Part shown: piece after piece, positions 1 through 12,477 of the stretch
How positions within the stretch are numbered: position 1 is the first letter of the stretch
Layout of the letters: each line of letters begins with the position of its first letter
Made by a program: the position numbers and the translations under genes
The notes under the pieces: generated by a model
The model's input: only the letters and a program-made list of their open reading frames with translations
Databases searched by the model: none
What the model was told of the DNA's origin: nothing
Source of the DNA: Diphasiastrum complanatum
Taxonomy: Eukaryota > Streptophyta > Lycopodiopsida > Lycopodiales > Lycopodiaceae
Direction of reading: 5' to 3'
NCBI GenBank assembly: GCA_029204225.1
Contig: CM055095.1
Coordinates: forward strand, 27,576,958 to 27,640,957
DNA: 64,000 nucleotides

Positions 1-546
1 ATACCGCTGGCGCCGTGGACCGAATGGACTCGACGGCATACCGTTGGCATACCGAGATACGACCCTCAGCTATGTGTCAAATTAAAAAGTTTGAAGCGGC
101 CTTACAACTGGCGCTTTTACCGAACACTGAAACCCAGAAGATAATCAGAGTCAATTTGAGAAAAATCCCACTTTATTGATAAATCTGAGGGCGCTGGCAT
201 GCCAAGGCGAGTGCCAAGACAACATTCCAGCTAGGGAGGCTGAGACTTGGTTGGAGCTCACCCTGAGTCGCAACCCACACTCCCCTATAGTATTGGTGGG
301 ATTCATCACCTCCCCTCATACCAAGTACTCTACCCAGGCTGGTAAAGCATGTTTTCTCTCTCTAGGATTTTCTCTCTCTAGAAAGTCATTTTATCTCTCT
401 ATAATCTATTGATCTCCAGGCTTCCTTTAATCATGCCTAGATCGTGTGAGGTGATTGCACATCGATCTGAGCTCTCTGGACTTCGCTAGAACAGATCAAA
501 GATTTTCAGCCATAGGAACTTGGCACCGGCTGGATTCTGGTCACAG
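1..546 (+). repeat. 3' part of a gypsy-like LTR (left end outside the window)
   Basis: The segment ends in TCACA-G and is followed at once by TGGCGCC at 547. This is the same junction (ACAG then TGGCGCC) as the clear gypsy primer-binding site at 35742. No long open frame runs through it, and CT-rich runs near 355-400 would suit an LTR leader. The TG start of the LTR is not in the window, so the family cannot be named. It could also be a solo or recombined LTR. The call rests on the junction and the lack of coding sequence. Confidence 0.4.
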
Positions 547-645
547 TGGCGCCTGTGGCGCCGGGAGCAGCAGGGGCGCTGCTGGCGCCGAGGACAATGC
601 TGGCGCCGGAAGTAAAGCTTGTAAAGGTAGCTTTACAACACTGTC
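547..645 (+). other. degenerate tRNA-Asp-type primer-binding site and GC-rich leader
   Basis: TGGCGCC occurs twice in tandem (547-553 and 556-562), and further GGCGCC/GGCGCT words follow to about 610. In gypsy elements such a site would bind the 3' end of tRNA-Asp to prime minus-strand DNA synthesis. The leader is only about 90 bp long before it meets the copia protease of element A near 645, so the gypsy element is cut off here. The copies may be slippage products of the priming site. Confidence 0.35.
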
Positions 646-1849
646 TCTACCATTGGTGTTGAGCCATAGTGAACCAATACCGTTCACTTGATGTCTAGAT
701 CCATCTCCAAGAACTATGAATCTTGAGGGATCTGCACTTCTGAAATCAGACATGATTCGTCTTGATGTCACAAAGTGTGAGGTGGCTCCTGAATCTAGGA
801 TCACCTCATGTGTGTCAGATGTTGATGTTGCACACACATCTTCACAGTTATAGGCGGTCGAACAATTTCTGTTCGTTCCTTCTTCGCCCATTTTCGAGCT
901 ATCGGGCTCATCGACATAGGATGAACTATTGCTGTTCTCCTGTCTGTTCTGTGCTGACTTGTTTCTCGGGTTTTGGCGGCAATCCATGGCTGCGTGACCC
1001 TTCTTGTGGATGAATACACTTAATCTTGGGATTGAGCCAGCAGGTATCTACTGTATGCCCGTCTCTTCTGCATCTCACACAAGTCTTCTTGTCTGCACCT
1101 TGTTGTTTTGACCTCCCTTTGGTCTTTCAGTTGTCTTTGCTTGTTCCCTCTGCTTGCTAGTCACGATCCTGCCTCTGATTGGACTCTCTCTTAGGCTTAA
1201 ATTGCTTCTTTGATTTTTCTTTGTTGTCATAGAGGGCTTGGTTAGAACCATCTTTGTGATCAAGATGTTCTCTGGCCTCAACTTCCTCTCGAATCTCGAC
1301 AATCGCCTTTTCGAGGTTCATGGCGGGATCTTTCGCGAACAGGGTTCTTGTGATCTGGAATGATCTGGGTAAGGCTCTCAACAGGTATGTGAGCTGCGTC
1401 TCAACTGACACAACGTTCTCTATTCCAGAGTTATGTAGTGACAAAAACAGATCCTTCATCTTTCTTACGAAAGAAGTGAGGTCTTTTCCATCCCACTGCA
1501 AATTCGTCAGCTGATCTTCCAGCATCATGATTTGACTTCTTGATTTCGTCTGAAATCTGGTGAATAATGCATCCCACATCTCCTTAGCTTTGGAGAGTGT
1601 AGCCAGGTCAAGTGTGAGACTATCTTCGATGGAAGATGATAGCAAGGCTACTGCCTTGTCGTTTTTCTCCCTCCATTCACGTAGCTCCTTGTCTGTTGTC
1701 GTAGGCATTTCTTCTGTGCCATCCACCCAGGGGAATAGTCCTTCGCCCTTGAGTATCAAAGATGTCTTAACTTTCCAGGCTAGAAAGTTAGATCCTGAGG
1801 AATCAAGTATTGTGCAGATCTTGCTCTGCATGCTGCTGATTGAAGCCAT
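645..1849 (-). pseudogene. Ty1/copia gag-protease remnant (element A)
   Basis: The frame starts at the ATG at 1849 (MASISSMQSK) and runs 230 codons as a copia gag of the UBN2 type, with SGSNFLAWK near its start. After a frame break, a zinc knuckle CVRCRRDGHTVDTC (CX2CX4HX4C) is encoded near 1040-1080. A second knuckle (KKGHAAMDC) is broken by a small deletion near 1010. The protease follows with the catalytic motif ILDSGATSHFV near 770-800. Coding homology stops near 645, where unrelated GC-rich DNA is joined, so integrase and reverse transcriptase are missing. It is the same family as element B1 (gag at 25325), which has lost the knuckle region that A keeps. It cannot encode a full polyprotein. 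Confidence 0.9.
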
Positions 1850-1952
1850 TGCTTCTTGGATTCTGTTCCCTTGTTGATGGGTGTTTGTTTGAATGCTTGG
1901 CCTCTTGGATCTGCTAGCTTCTTGGATATGTCAGAATATGACAAGATAACTT

Positions 1953-1965
1953 GGCTCTGATTCCA
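1953..1965 (-). other. copia primer-binding site of element A (tRNA-iMet type)
   Basis: The minus strand reads TGGAATCAGAGCC, one base from the usual copia TGGTATCAGAGC that pairs with initiator tRNA-Met. It sits between the LTR and gag, as expected. Confidence 0.8.
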
Positions 1966-1966
1966 C

Positions 1967-2915
1967 TGATGAGGTTCATGAATCGCAATTTGGATTTCGC
2001 AGTCGCGAAGCTCGCAAAGGAACCACAATCCTCTTGCGACTCGGAGTTCAGATGCAATCGCTGGACACTGCCAGCTAAATTACTCCTACAATCCTCCATA
2101 ATGTAGTCAGGCACTGCTGATCTACATTAATAAAATTAATGCAGCATTCAACATAGTTTCAACCAAGGTGCAGAATTAAAATGAACAAGAAAACTCAGAC
2201 ACACGATTAACAGTAGAAGCATTTGCATTCGAGATCAGACACAACAAGAGAAATTATCTATATTGATCTTTCTCTGCTTCTTCAAGCACTGCATGCAAAT
2301 CCACCCAGTGCGTTGGCATGGGAGAAACACGGTTCTCTCACGAGTAATCGTCTCGCTTTACTAGCGGACAGTTGGATTTCTATGGATCCTGATCACAGAG
2401 CTTGTCTCACACACAGGCGAACTTGTTGTCTGTATTTCGTCTTGATTGCTTACTAGCATCAGACTACTACCTTACACTGTATGTGTATTCTATTGATCTA
2501 TATTTCAAGTATCATCCAGTAAGTATGGTCGCTCTATGTAAATCTAAGATTAGAGTGATGCATCTACAACTAATCAGGGAATTGCAAGAGTGGCGGATTA
2601 GCCACAACCTAAAATGTATTTGCTGACGTCAAGCCATCAAATCAGATATCTGTACTTCTGGGTACTTGCATGATCTCGTTGGTACTCTTTGGAGCGTGGA
2701 GGGCAGGAGAAGGTTTCGTTTCCGTCGTTGGTTTCGTTTTGGTCGTTTGTCTTCTCTCGTACTGGACCACAAAAGATTCTCGTGCATGAATCTTTCGTGT
2801 TTGCGAACCGTTCGTCTTCGTCTGCTTTAAATTTCGTGTTCGCGAATGTCTTTGTCGGGCTGAGGGCTGAAAGCTAGCAAGGCTTTGTAATTAGAAACGT
2901 TTAGTTTCTTCAACA
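1967..2915 (-). repeat. 5' LTR of copia element A
   Basis: On the minus strand the LTR begins TGTTGAAGAAAC at 2915 and ends beside the primer-binding site. Blocks through its length match the LTR of B1 at 24224-25212. Shared words include GCTAGCTTTCAGCCCTCA at the start, GATCATGCAAGTACC in the middle and AATGTAGATCAGCAGTG near the end. At about 949 bp it is close to the B1 LTR (about 989 bp). The plus-strand bases after 2915 (ATATT) may be the target-site duplication, but the partner side is lost. Confidence 0.75.
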
Positions 2916-4964
2916 ATATTTGTGATACATGTCAGTGTATTGTAGCTTGTTGGCTGACATTTATTGTATATTGTGATGTGATCCTTGTGGTTAGGAGGAT
3001 AAATTTCTCACTTTTCAAACATGCTTGTGTGTCAATATTCATTCTTCCTCTCTAAAGCCATCTTGTGTTTGAAGATGCCAATGTGTATTTTTTTTATGAA
3101 GATACTTCAAATATTTGTATGAATTGTTTTTTGAGTTTGGTGCAATCACTTTGGTTAGTCATTGTTTCTTTAAGTTAAGGAAGGTGACATTGGTTCTAAA
3201 TAATTATATACCTAGTATAATTGCATGTGGTCAATTGGAGAAGTTCACAACATAAACATGATGTTCATCTTTTGATGTTAAATGGCTGTCTTGCTACATC
3301 TATGTGGGACCAATTGTTAAATTTTATTTCTTAGGTAGTTGCCATATATATCTTGAGTTTGACAAGTTTCCTAATGACATATTTTTAACATATAAAATTA
3401 GGCAACTCTTGATATCTAGACAATTTTCTTTTATTATAAGCGAGGACTTGTTTACGTGATTGACGTGGCATGTATTAAAGAAAATAAGTACATTTTGTAG
3501 TATCATAGTGGTTTTTCTCTTCTATATCCTCATTTGTGAAATAGATTAGAGTTGAGCTCTTGGCCTCAAGGAAATAGAATGAACTCCTTCCCACCTCACC
3601 ATTTCCTAGAGGACTTCAATATCAATTTTGGATTGCTAAAGTGATTGGCTTCATTCAGAGAAATGACACCAATTCGGCCAAGATTGTACGTGTGCACTAG
3701 ATGCATATCGTTCAACAAATTCTTTCTTGGAAAGGTACGAGCTGGAAATGTTGCAATTAGATCCAAAAGGCAAGTGGAAGCATTCAAGAAAGAACCAACC
3801 AAAAGTCAATAATATAAATCTTGAAGAAGTGGATGTGCGTGCATTTATTTTTGAATTAACAATGATGAACCATTTACGAAAGTCAACAATATCTATTTTA
3901 CAAAAAGGTTAAGTGCACAACCATCATCTTCGACTCGGCTTCAACTCAACAAAGCCACAATAAATAATTTTCTCTCACCATTAGATGCTGATTCGGATGA
4001 GAATTTGTCGGTAGACTCTAATGAAGAAGATGGGTCATCAATTTCTTCAGCTGAAAAGGAGAGCCTTGAGAATATTTCAAGCATTGACTTAAGAGGAGTT
4101 AGTGAGAATTCCTTGGAATTTGAATTGTAAAAAATAATAATATAAAAATTATTCAGTGTTTCAACATTTGTGGAGTTAGCGTAGTTGGCTTCAAATGGAT
4201 CAACTTTCCAAATTCCAACTGAGTTTCCAGAATAGCATTCCATCTTCTTCCAATCGGAACAGTGATGTATTTCCCACATGTGGATCCAAAATAAATATGA
4301 GCATTATACACACAAGATTGCAAGATATTTTAAGATAGTGCACCAAAGGATAGATGAACGCAAGATAACTCATGTATAAGCATGAAATAAGATAGAGGTG
4401 TCATACCAATAGCATGTAGACACTAGTGAGAGCCCAATGGTTATACTAATACTCCCCAAGGCCATGGATGCACCACTAGTAGTGCATTGTGACACCTCAC
4501 TCTATAGCCTAATTGGGGCATGTCATCCAGTTTCGCTTGTTATAATGGATTTCTACATTAATTACTAGGGATAAATAGCTATCAAGGAAGTCATAAGAAC
4601 TATGATTGTAGTAATTTACAGTCTTACAGTCTATAGTAATTTATAGTCTGTAGTAAAAAAAAAAAAAAGTGAAATGTTAGATTCTTTTTTGAATATAGAA
4701 TATTATCTATCTTTGAAAAGAGTTAATATTAATATGAATCTTTGAGTGATCATAACTTCCAATTTGTAGCTCGGATCTTGGTGATCCAAAAAGGTAAATT
4801 GACTTTTAGAATGCCTAGAATTTGTTAAAATTGAGTAATACAACTTTCTGCGAAGTTTTGTCCTAGATTTTTCAACTTAAACTATTTTCAAATTCTAATA
4901 ATTCTAATGAAATGCAACTATTACCGAAACATTGAAAAACGTGGTGAAGCTACTTCTTGAAATG

Positions 4965-4970
<6 letters not shown>
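2916..4970. other. AT-rich spacer, mostly without recognisable genes
   Basis: I see only short frames here apart from the acidic stretch at 3855-4129. A poly-A run lies at 4656-4669. Plus-strand words near 3630-3690 read like FWIAKVIGFIQRNDTNSAK and may be part of the same decayed gene as the acidic stretch, in another frame. Confidence 0.4.
3855..4129 (+). pseudogene. acidic C-terminal coding remnant, family unknown
   Basis: A 91-codon frame without an ATG ends at a TAA at 4127-4129. Its sequence is protein-like and not low-complexity: a basic start (FTKRLSAQPSSS) is followed by an acidic Ser/Glu/Asp-rich tail (DADSDENLSVDSNEEDG) and a leucine-spaced end. The upstream codon is a stop, and related reading continues in other frames at 3600-3850, so frameshifts are likely. 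It may be the last exon of a decayed gene or of a transposon gene. I do not recognise the family. Confidence 0.3.

Positions 4971-5033
<63 letters not shown>
4971..5033. repeat. TA microsatellite, left flank of a DNA element
   Basis: An uninterrupted TA tract of about 31 units abuts the terminal inverted repeat of the 5031-8028 element. A second TA-rich tract begins just beyond the element's right end. Confidence 0.95.
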
Positions 5034-5035
<2 letters not shown>

Positions 5036-5088
5036 TAGTGGCACGTGGTACCGCCATTATGGCACCGCGGTACCATAATGGTGGTACC
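5031..5088 (+). repeat. left terminal inverted repeat and subterminal GGTACC array
   Basis: TATCATAG is followed by GGTACC at 5047, 5069 and 5083. The stretch 5055-5082 is itself an imperfect palindrome (CCATTATGG ... CCATAATGG). Such arrays are typical binding sites for a transposon-encoded DNA-binding protein (inference). Confidence 0.6.
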
Positions 5089-5282
5089 GCCCTCGGACCA
5101 GCGATACCAAGGTGGCACCACAATAATAATATTTTTTATTATTATTTTTCTAATAAAAACATCTTTTAATAGGTTGATTCAGGGTAAAAAAATTCAGGAA
5201 AAAAAAGAGTTAGGGTTTAGAAAAAAAGGGTTACTATACAAGGGACTGCACAGGGGACTGTGCAAGGGGACTGTACAGGGGG

Positions 5283-5451
5283 CATTGTGGGAGAGCAAAC
5301 CTTGGGGTCAATGGGAGTGCAGCATGTGGGGGAGCAACAAATCCGGACAGGTACACCGTCACATGGGCAATGTGGGAGAGCAGACCACGGACCCAATCGG
5401 AGTGCAGCATGTGGGGGAGCAATACATGGGGCAGGTACAGTAGCACATGGG
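5283..5451 (+). repeat. two 85-bp tandem repeats
   Basis: Units at 5283-5367 and 5368-5451 share the words TGTGGGAGAGCA, GGAGTGCAGCATGTGGGG and CACATGGG, with some substitutions. A shorter motif (GGGGACTG with variants) precedes them at 5240-5282. Confidence 0.8.
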
Positions 5452-5504
5452 ATCATCAACACCTGCAAATGGGGAAACAGACTGTGGGGTTAAATAGGCA
5501 CTCA

Positions 5505-5640
5505 CGAGGCTGTGAGAGAGGCTGTGAGAGGCATTGTGAGAGGCTGTGAGAGAGAGCCAATGAGAGGCTGTGAGAGAGAGGCATTGTGAGAGGCTGTGAG
5601 AGGCTGTGAGAGAGAGGCATTGTGAGAGGCTGTGAGAGCC
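5505..5640 (+). repeat. GAGAGGCTGTGA minisatellite
   Basis: About ten imperfect copies of a 10-14-bp unit (GAGAGGCTGTGA, varied as GAGAGGCATTGT) run just upstream of the arginine-rich frame. The reverse strand reads as Ser/Leu/Gln-rich repeats, so long minus-strand frames here are by-products. Confidence 0.8.
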
Positions 5641-5665
5641 AGTTCGAGAAATAGGGTGTCGTGAG

Positions 5666-6031
5666 ATGGTGGAGTGCATACCACCGAGGCCTGAGGGCGA
5701 ACCCAGGAGGAAGCTCGAGGAAGATGTCCGAAGGCACAACGAAAGGCATCGAAAGCGAAAGGTAGACACTGTAGAGATGTTGTGACAGGCTCGGCAGAGA
5801 CATCCGAAGCCGGAGAACCCAGCCCCCGTTGTGACCCCTGCCCCTACTGTCGAGCTAGATTTGGATGAGCAAATCGGAATGAACTTCACACGACGGCAGC
5901 TCATCATGGTCGTGGAAAGGGCTGCCCGTCGTCGGGCTAACCAGGAGGTAGCTCGGGCTAACCGGGAGGTACACCGAGAGCGAAAGAACAATGCACTTGA
6001 CGAGGGCGAGGAGTCTGTGGAGGATCCGTAG
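5666..6031 (+). pseudogene. arginine/glutamate-rich coiled-coil protein remnant in the TA-nested element
   Basis: One frame runs from the ATG at 5666 to the stop at 6029-6031, broken only by a TGA at 5783-5785. The protein would be about 121 residues: Pro/Arg-rich start, basic middle (RRHNERHRKRK), a Pro-rich linker, then a likely helical segment (MNFTRRQLIMVVERAARRR) and an acidic end. It converges on the BED/AT-hook gene within the same element, so it may be an accessory gene. I do not recognise the family, and no catalytic motif is visible. Confidence 0.4.
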
Positions 6032-6519
6032 GAATGTTTAGAATGGATAGGATCCAGTCGTATGTGGCTGGCTGTTGTTATGTAGTTTTCGGCATAAATG
6101 AGGCAACCTTTAGTGTTTAACACAGTGTAAAGAACAGTCTCAACCATATGTGGCGGAATACGTATTGTTATTTTGATACCATTGTTGAATTAATGTTCAA
6201 TGTGTTTTTTTTGCAACGCATGCCTGGTGGAATGCAGTGTAATATGGGTGTTTATAAAATGCTATAAAGGGGGTTGTATTTCTGTGTTGTGCATCTGCTA
6301 TCAATCTCTGCAGTTGAAACTAATTGCACATACCATTCAAAATAAAATTGAAACAGAGCATCACAATTATAAATCAACAAATACAAAATGTGTAGCGAAT
6401 AAAGTACGTCCAACACTGGATATAATATGAAAAATGGTCTGAATACAGTGTTCGACCATCTGGACGCCAAACATGGAACATGACATCAAACTGCTAAAAT
6501 TAAAATAACAGAGCTACAA
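6032..6519. other. AT-rich spacer between two convergent decayed genes
   Basis: This stretch contains no coding frame that I can support. It would hold the 3' untranslated ends of both genes of the element. Confidence 0.4.
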
Positions 6520-7685
6520 TCAATGCTCTGGCTCTGACTCAAACGAATGCTCCAGAGACAACTCGGGGCCTCGAGCTGACTCTTGCAACTGATATCTATG
6601 CATGTCTGAAACTGGCATGGGCTGTGTATCCGAGGGGAAAGACTCGTCATTTTTATCCTCCCAATCTGCCTCTGCATCAGTCCCCAGGCAAGCTAAACCA
6701 ACAACACCTGCCCCAGCTGGCTGTAATACTGCACCTCTACCTGTAACTGGAGCCCTGTGAGGTCGTCCTCTCTTCCCTGGCTATTTCTGTGCTCTGCCTT
6801 TCTTGTTCGGTGCACCCTTGGGCCTTCCTAGCCTCTTGCGGATGAGGACAACCGTCAATGCCTCATCACCCCCATGCAGATCACCTAGATGGCTAGGTTG
6901 GGCCCAAGCTACAGCCGGCTGGGATAGAGAAGCCAAAGATGGGTGTCCCTGTGCAGCTCATAGTGGAGGATAGGTCCGTGGGGCTGCTGCTGGTGGAAGA
7001 ACTGGTTGTGGAGAGGCCGTCCCTGCAGGAGGCAAGTACAGCAGCGATATGTATTGAAAGGGACGCTGCAGTGGCCAGTACTAGTACATCTTGGGTGCTG
7101 CAAAAGAAAACCTGGGCACAGATGGTGGCCTGACATGGAGACCTGGTGCTGCAGAAGTGGATGGCGATGGAGGGGCTGCAAGCCTCAATGGCATCGGTGG
7201 AACTGGAGGTGTTGTGCGGTGCACATACACCCTTTGAGGAACTGGAGGAACTGCAGACACCTCGTGTAGCTGCTTTGGCTGAGACTCTGTGTAGGACATG
7301 CTAGCTAGAGAGGATGGCCCTGATGCTCGGCATCTGCTGGGCCTCTGAATCCAACTCTACAATCAAGTCGTCCAGCTGGGCATCCGAATACAAATGCTCT
7401 GGGCTCTGGGACTCATCATGTGCACCATCCTCTAGATCATCTTGTGCCTCACCTCGTGCCTCATCCTGTGCACCATGCGGACCTTGCATGGCCTCCCAAT
7501 CAGTACAATCAAAGTCTGGCGCGTGCGCCGAGTAGGTGGCCTTTAAGGCGAGTTAGGATGGCAACGAACTCGGCCAGGCAATATCGACAGCGCACGATCT
7601 TTGCACCGGACTTGTTGGACTTGTCGGGAACCCGCCTGACAATGTCCACCTCGTCCCACAGATCGGCAAGGTTGGAATGCACCAT
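6520..7685 (-). pseudogene. BED-finger, proline-rich, AT-hook protein remnant
   Basis: The frame begins at the ATG at 7685 (MVHSNLADLWDEVD). Residues 31-53 match a BED-type zinc finger: VRCRYC with C33 and C36, then TRLKGHLLG with H50, and a Cys in the shifted frame. A frame break near 7520 leads to an acidic segment (7301-7489). A second break near 7310 leads to one frame running to the stop at 6520-6522. That part has a Pro-rich stretch, then two AT-hook-like motifs (RKRLGRPKGAPNKKGRAQK and GKRGRPHR, near 6750-6850), and an acidic tail. In-frame stops lie at 7081, near 6957 and near 6781. BED fingers are common at the N-terminus of hAT transposases; the hAT core is not seen. It may bind the GGTACC ends (inference). 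Confidence 0.6.
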
Positions 7686-7959
7686 TTATGTAGGAGGAAC
7701 CGGGGAAAGAAGACAGAGATGATCGTGAGTGCGATAGGAGGCGGAAGGCTGAAAAAACCACAACAAAGGCCGAAATAACAATAGCAAGAGCGGAAGCGAT
7801 CAATGCAACGTGAAGACAATATGATGGCGAGGAGTGGGCGAACAGCAGGGAGGGTGCGGACAGCAGCGCGATGGGCAGGGAGAGAGATGAAGTGAGGGGG
7901 GGATTAGGTTAAAAATATATATATTAATATATTAAATATTAAAAAATATTAAATATTGT

Positions 7960-8028
7960 GGTACCGCGGATCAGTATGGATCCGCGGTACCGGGATCCGC
8001 AGATCCTGGTACCGCTGGATCTATGATA
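7960..8028 (-). repeat. right terminal inverted repeat and subterminal GGTACC array
   Basis: GGTACC at 7960, 7986 and 8008, then CTATGATA at 8021-8028, mirror the left end in number and spacing. GGATCC/GGATCT words between them make small palindromes. Confidence 0.6.
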
Positions 8029-8477
<449 letters not shown>

Positions 8478-8609
8478 CACATATCTATCTATACACACAC
8501 ACACATATATATATACACTAGTTGCTTGTGTCCGTCGATGGGGCGGACGTGCATCAATGTCGGACGCGCGCACGTGCATAAGTGTGTGTGTGTGTGCCCT
8601 AATGGCTTT

Positions 8610-8613
<4 letters not shown>

Positions 8614-8683
<70 letters not shown>

Positions 8684-8886
8684 TTGTGTGTATGTGCATG
8701 TGTTGTGTGTGTTTATGGAGGGTGTGTGTGTGTGTGTTTATGGAGTGTGTGTGGGTCTAGGGAGTCTGTGTGTGTGTGGGTTGTGGATTAAGATTAGGTT
8801 GTAGCCTTAGGCTTTAGGCTTAGGCTGGGAGTGTGTGTGTGTGTTAGAATTTAGGGTTTAGGAGGTGTGTGTGAGAGAGAGCTCAA

Positions 8887-8940
<54 letters not shown>
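8614..8940. repeat. two further TG microsatellites
   Basis: TG tracts lie at about 8614-8680 and 8887-8940, with degraded GTGTGT-rich DNA between them. Two TTTAGGG-like words near 8855 are too few to call a telomeric repeat. Confidence 0.9.
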
Positions 8941-8944
<4 letters not shown>

Positions 8945-9726
8945 GTGCGTGTGCGCGCTGTGTGGGGGTCTGCATGTGTTTGTGGGTGTGCCTGTGTTTG
9001 TGGTTTGAATTCAATCCAAATCAAATAATTGAATGAGATCTTGTGACGGCCTCATGATCTTTGCACCACAACCCATATTGAGGAATTCAGAGCGATTTCA
9101 TTATACCAAGTTATGCTTGTCACACAACTAATCCGGAGACTTTGTGAGTAGGGTTAAAGGCTTGAACCAAGATCCAATAGAAAAACACGATTTAACAAAG
9201 CAGGCAATTGTAGCACATGTTTACAATACCAATCTGAAATTGAAATCAGGGCTAGAACTGAAGTTAAGCTTCTAATAACAAATACATGATAACATAAAGT
9301 CAAAAGATATATAAACTTGATGCCAAACTCAGAGTGTTCTGGCCAAATTAAGGGTTAGTACACAATGAAAGAAATACTATTAAGTTTACACTTGCAAGCT
9401 ATAGAATAGCTACATACAATGACAGGTGTGATACAAAGTGAAAATCGGGTGCTTGTCAAATATAGTGGAGGAATGGCCAGGAAACCCGTTCCCCATCCAT
9501 TTTTCGCCTGTTCTCTTGCTACAATATTGGGGAACGACCATTCCCCCATTTCCTAGGCAAGGACTGGGGAGAAACTCGTTTTCCTATTCCACAAGGGGTG
9601 GAATGACATTCTTTTGCTACTATGGCTAGAAGAATAAATTCTCTTCGCTCATGATCATGTAGCTTCACATTAGAGTTGGATACAAAACTTCCATCTCAAT
9701 ATTCACGTCTTATTTTTGTTGTTATT
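8941..9726. other. spacer without visible features
   Basis: I see no gene, repeat or RNA structure that I can support in this stretch. Confidence 0.4.
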
Positions 9727-11428
<1,702 letters not shown>

Positions 11429-12477
11429 TCATTTTTTATGTCCTTGCATTGACATTGTGTTTGCATTTGGAATTGTCTTGTTTGGTTCAAATTGGGAATT
11501 ATATTTATGTTGCCGATTATGTAAACGTTCCATAGCACTGCATACATGTTGATTGGCCCTTTCCTGTGAATTCAATAGGAAATCAAGAGTTGTTGATGAA
11601 GTTGGTTGATCTATTTGTTGAACAAACTTTCCCATTGTTGATAGTTGTTCTTCTTCATCATGTTGCACTCGTTGTTCCAACGTTCCCCTATCCTTTTCTA
11701 GTCCAACCGAATATTTAATATGACTCTATAATACATGTTTTTCCTTGTCCATGTCAATTCTCCGGACATCTTGAGAAGGTATTACATTTTGTGATGGAGA
11801 TTGTAGTTGGAATGATGTAGATGGCTCATTACATTTTTTATCAGCTCCCGCAATTTTGTCTTGTCTACCAGATAGGCTAGCAAACAATCTTTCCCATTTC
11901 ACCTCATCAGCTTGCCGATTTTTTTCCATTCCTTGCAGCATTGTAGCTATTAGATCTTGTGTGGCTTGCATTTTACATAGTATGTTTCCTTGTTGGTTCG
12001 AAACCTGTAGTTCTTTCATTACTTCTTCAGTAGGGTTTGATTGTCCATTGAACAATAGTAATGACGAACCACAATGGGTATGAATAGTGGCATTATTGAT
12101 AGTGCTATTCTGTATGTAACGTTGCACTAGAGATAACGATTGTTCAAGTTGGCACATAGAACTCATGTACCGCAGTGCGTGCTCACCACCTTGTGAATTG
12201 CGAGGATATTTTAATTGTCGTGAATATAACTCACCATCACTGTCACTACTATAAAAACTATCATCAATATTAGATTATTTGACTGGTATAGCTCATGGTC
12301 TTTATTTTGGTCAAAATAGTTTTCATCATAATCCAAATTGTCTCCATATGAGTCATGTTGCTCATATTGAATTGGATTACTGTCATTGTGTTCCTCATAC
12401 TGATAATCACAATATGATTGGTCATCAAATTCAGATTGATTATCAAATTTCACCTCATAATCAGAATCATAATCCAT
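11429..12477 (-). pseudogene. acidic N-terminus plus coiled-coil protein remnant, possibly gag-like
   Basis: From the ATG at 12477 the first part is an Asp/Glu/Tyr/Asn-rich segment (MDYDSDYEVKFDNQSEFDD). A frameshift near 12270 leads to DSFYSSDSDGELYSRQLKY and then a long frame through 12166. That part is Gln/Met-rich with likely helices (QATQDLIATMLQGMEKNRQ, WERLFASLSGRQDKI). A stop at 11726 interrupts it and the same frame goes on to 11429. No zinc knuckle, protease or nuclease motif is visible. It may be the start of a retroelement gag or a TE accessory protein; I do not recognise the family. Confidence 0.35.

Larger units (their letters stand above)
5031..8028. mobile_element. 3.0-kb DNA transposon-like element inserted in TA repeats
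   Basis: The ends are 8-bp inverted repeats, TATCATAG at 5031-5038 and CTATGATA at 8021-8028. Each end carries three GGTACC palindromes (5047, 5069, 5083; and 7960, 7986, 8008), the outermost 7-8 bp from the terminal repeat. AT-rich DNA lies inside each of these blocks. The interior holds two decayed, convergent coding regions: an arginine-rich ORF on plus (5666-6031) and a BED-finger/AT-hook protein on minus (7685-6520). Subterminal repeats with a BED-finger protein fit the hAT style, and an 8-bp TATATATA target duplication would be hidden in the flanks. No transposase core is visible, so the superfamily is unproven. Confidence 0.6.

Noticed and set aside
3941-4279. Minus-strand frame of 112 codons
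   Set aside because: The plus strand of the same bases gives better protein text; this frame is taken as its shadow.
5359-6147. Long minus-strand frames of 262 and 115 codons rich in Ser/Leu/His
   Set aside because: They are antisense to the GAGAGGCTGTGA minisatellite and the arginine-rich frame; the text is low-complexity and matches no family.
8850-8865. TTTAGGG-like words (also near 14322-14350)
   Set aside because: Too few and imperfect units to be an interstitial telomeric repeat.
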